A stretch of DNA of 14,141 nt from contig QIGJ01000256.1 of NCBI GenBank assembly GCA_003229995.1, positions 1 to 14,141 of the forward strand, read 5' to 3'. Origin of the DNA: Gammaproteobacteria bacterium. Lineage in GTDB: Bacteria; Pseudomonadota; Gammaproteobacteria; SZUA-152. Every line of letters starts with the position of its first letter. Within the stretch, counting starts at the first letter, position 1. Below the pieces are notes generated by a model. That model was not told where the DNA came from. It saw nothing but the letters and a program-made list of their open reading frames with translations, and did no database searches. Position numbers and translations under genes: made by a program. Below are positions 13,429 to 14,141 of the stretch, one piece after another.

Positions 13429-13686
13429 CTATGCCTTGGCTTCGAGTTCCAAATGGCGGCCAACAGCAACCTTAAGGATAATAAAAAAAGCAATACCGAA
13501 CACAATCATCGCCCAGTCAATAAACCCGGTGAATGTGCTGGGATCATAGGCCTGACTTCCCCAACCGCCCCAGTCATCAAACTGGCCACGACCAAGAAAG
13601 CACATGAGTGCGGCACCAAACACACTGCCATTACCCATCCCAGTTAACATACCCCCAACAAGATAAAGCATTAGTGGATTTTTCAT
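13429..13686 (-). CDS. Small two-helix membrane protein, first gene of operon 1
   Basis: The ATG at 13686 is preceded by the strong site AGGAGGTGA. The 85-residue product has a glycine-rich first helix (about 6-32, LVGGMLTGMGNGSVFGAAL), an aromatic and Gly/Asp-rich loop (GRGQFDDWGGWGSQAYDP), and a second helix at about 54-73. I do not recognise the family. As first gene of the oxidase operon it is a candidate structural subunit. Confidence 0.7.
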   Translation of the reverse strand: MKNPLMLYLVGGMLTGMGNGSVFGAALMCFLGRGQFDDWGGWGSQAYDPSTFTGFIDWAMIVFGIAFFIILKVAVGRHLELEAKA

Positions 13687-14090
13687 CCCTCACCTCCTGA
13701 AATAATCAACATATATTTTGTTTTTGTATTATTAGGGTTAGGCGGAGACCGCAAAACACATACGAAACATTAGTGTCCGTCTTGTGTCACCCCGTGCTTT
13801 TGACGTAACTTTTTTGGGAAGCCCTCCCTCCCTAACATCCACCCGCAATCATAACGAATAACCGGAGGATTATGACGAATGAGAGTGTCACATGTTATAG
13901 CGAGGGTCAAGCCTTCACCGGGGGAAATGGAATGACTTTTTTACGTGCGACAAAATCTTGACCATTTTATCGGTAAACCCAACCAATATCCGAGTTAATC
14001 AGTATGAAAATGTAAGTTTCTGTATGGCTTATATTTTCTGTTAAACTACTGTCTATGATGATGCAGATTTGATCCGAAAATTATACTCAA
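13687..14090. promoter_or_regulatory. Divergent intergenic region, probable operon 1 promoter
   Basis: This 404-bp region has no convincing ORF and lies upstream of operon 1. On the minus strand a weak sigma-70-like pair, TTGCGG (13749-13754) and TAATAC (13726-13731) with a 17-base spacer, precedes the strong ribosome binding site. On the plus strand TATGAT (14054-14059) could be a -10 for the possible gene at 14091, without a good -35. I found no full FNR box; TTGATTATTTCAG just before operon 1 matches only one half-site. Confidence 0.4.
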
Positions 14091-14141
14091 ATGAAAGAAA
14101 TAATCATTCTCGCCTCTGTGGCGGTAAGCTCTGTTTTTATT
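14091..14141 (+). CDS. Possible 5' end of a secreted protein gene (partial)
   Basis: An ATG at 14091 opens a frame that runs off the window. The 17 visible residues, MKEIIILASVAVSSVFI, look like the start of a signal peptide. There is no clear ribosome binding site, so this is tentative. If real, it is transcribed away from operon 1. Confidence 0.4.
   Translation, partial: MKEIIILASVAVSSVFI

Overview
The window looks like part of a gammaproteobacterial chromosome: moderate GC, strong Shine-Dalgarno sites, tightly packed genes and several c-type cytochromes. The genus cannot be named from the sequence. Nearly everything is one minus-strand respiratory locus (13686 down to 840) built around a divergent cbb3-like (C-family) heme-copper oxidase. 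I see no tRNA, rRNA, CRISPR array or transposase gene.

Layout, read in the direction of transcription (minus strand). Operon 1 (13686-10068) encodes an 85-aa membrane protein, a 30-aa one-helix protein, the CcoN-like catalytic subunit, a CcoO-like monoheme cytochrome c with an apparent N-terminal frame disruption, a 212-aa two-helix protein and a 43-aa one-helix protein. It ends at a clear hairpin terminator (9996-10035). After a gap of about 350 bp carrying a dispersed-repeat-like sequence, operon 2 (9712-2347) encodes a 114-aa membrane protein, a CcoS-like protein, an anchored monoheme cytochrome c, a 164-aa membrane protein, a membrane-anchored SUMF1-fold protein without the FGE cysteines, two small membrane proteins, a large multi-helix protein fused to a spermidine-synthase-like domain, and CcoG. 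A nested palindromic MITE-like element then separates a last module (2069-840): a two-helix protein that resembles the 212-aa operon 1 protein, a monoheme cytochrome c lipoprotein, and a YtkA/FixH-like lipoprotein.

At the left edge a plus-strand pair (the C-terminus of a membrane protein and an unrecognised Cys/His-containing 169-aa protein) converges on the minus-strand genes. A second palindromic MITE-like element of the same family lies between the two gene sets. At the right edge a plus-strand gene with a signal-like N-terminus may begin at 14091, divergent from operon 1.

Inferred function: CcoN keeps the heme and CuB histidines and the helix VII tyrosine typical of oxygen-reducing cbb3 enzymes. 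CcoO and the other c-type cytochromes would feed it electrons. CcoG, the CcoS-like protein and the YtkA-like lipoprotein suggest maturation or copper handling. No diheme CcoP is present, and many small membrane proteins without recognisable families accompany the core. The most interesting reading is that this is an enlarged, non-canonical cbb3-like terminal oxidase with new accessory subunits.
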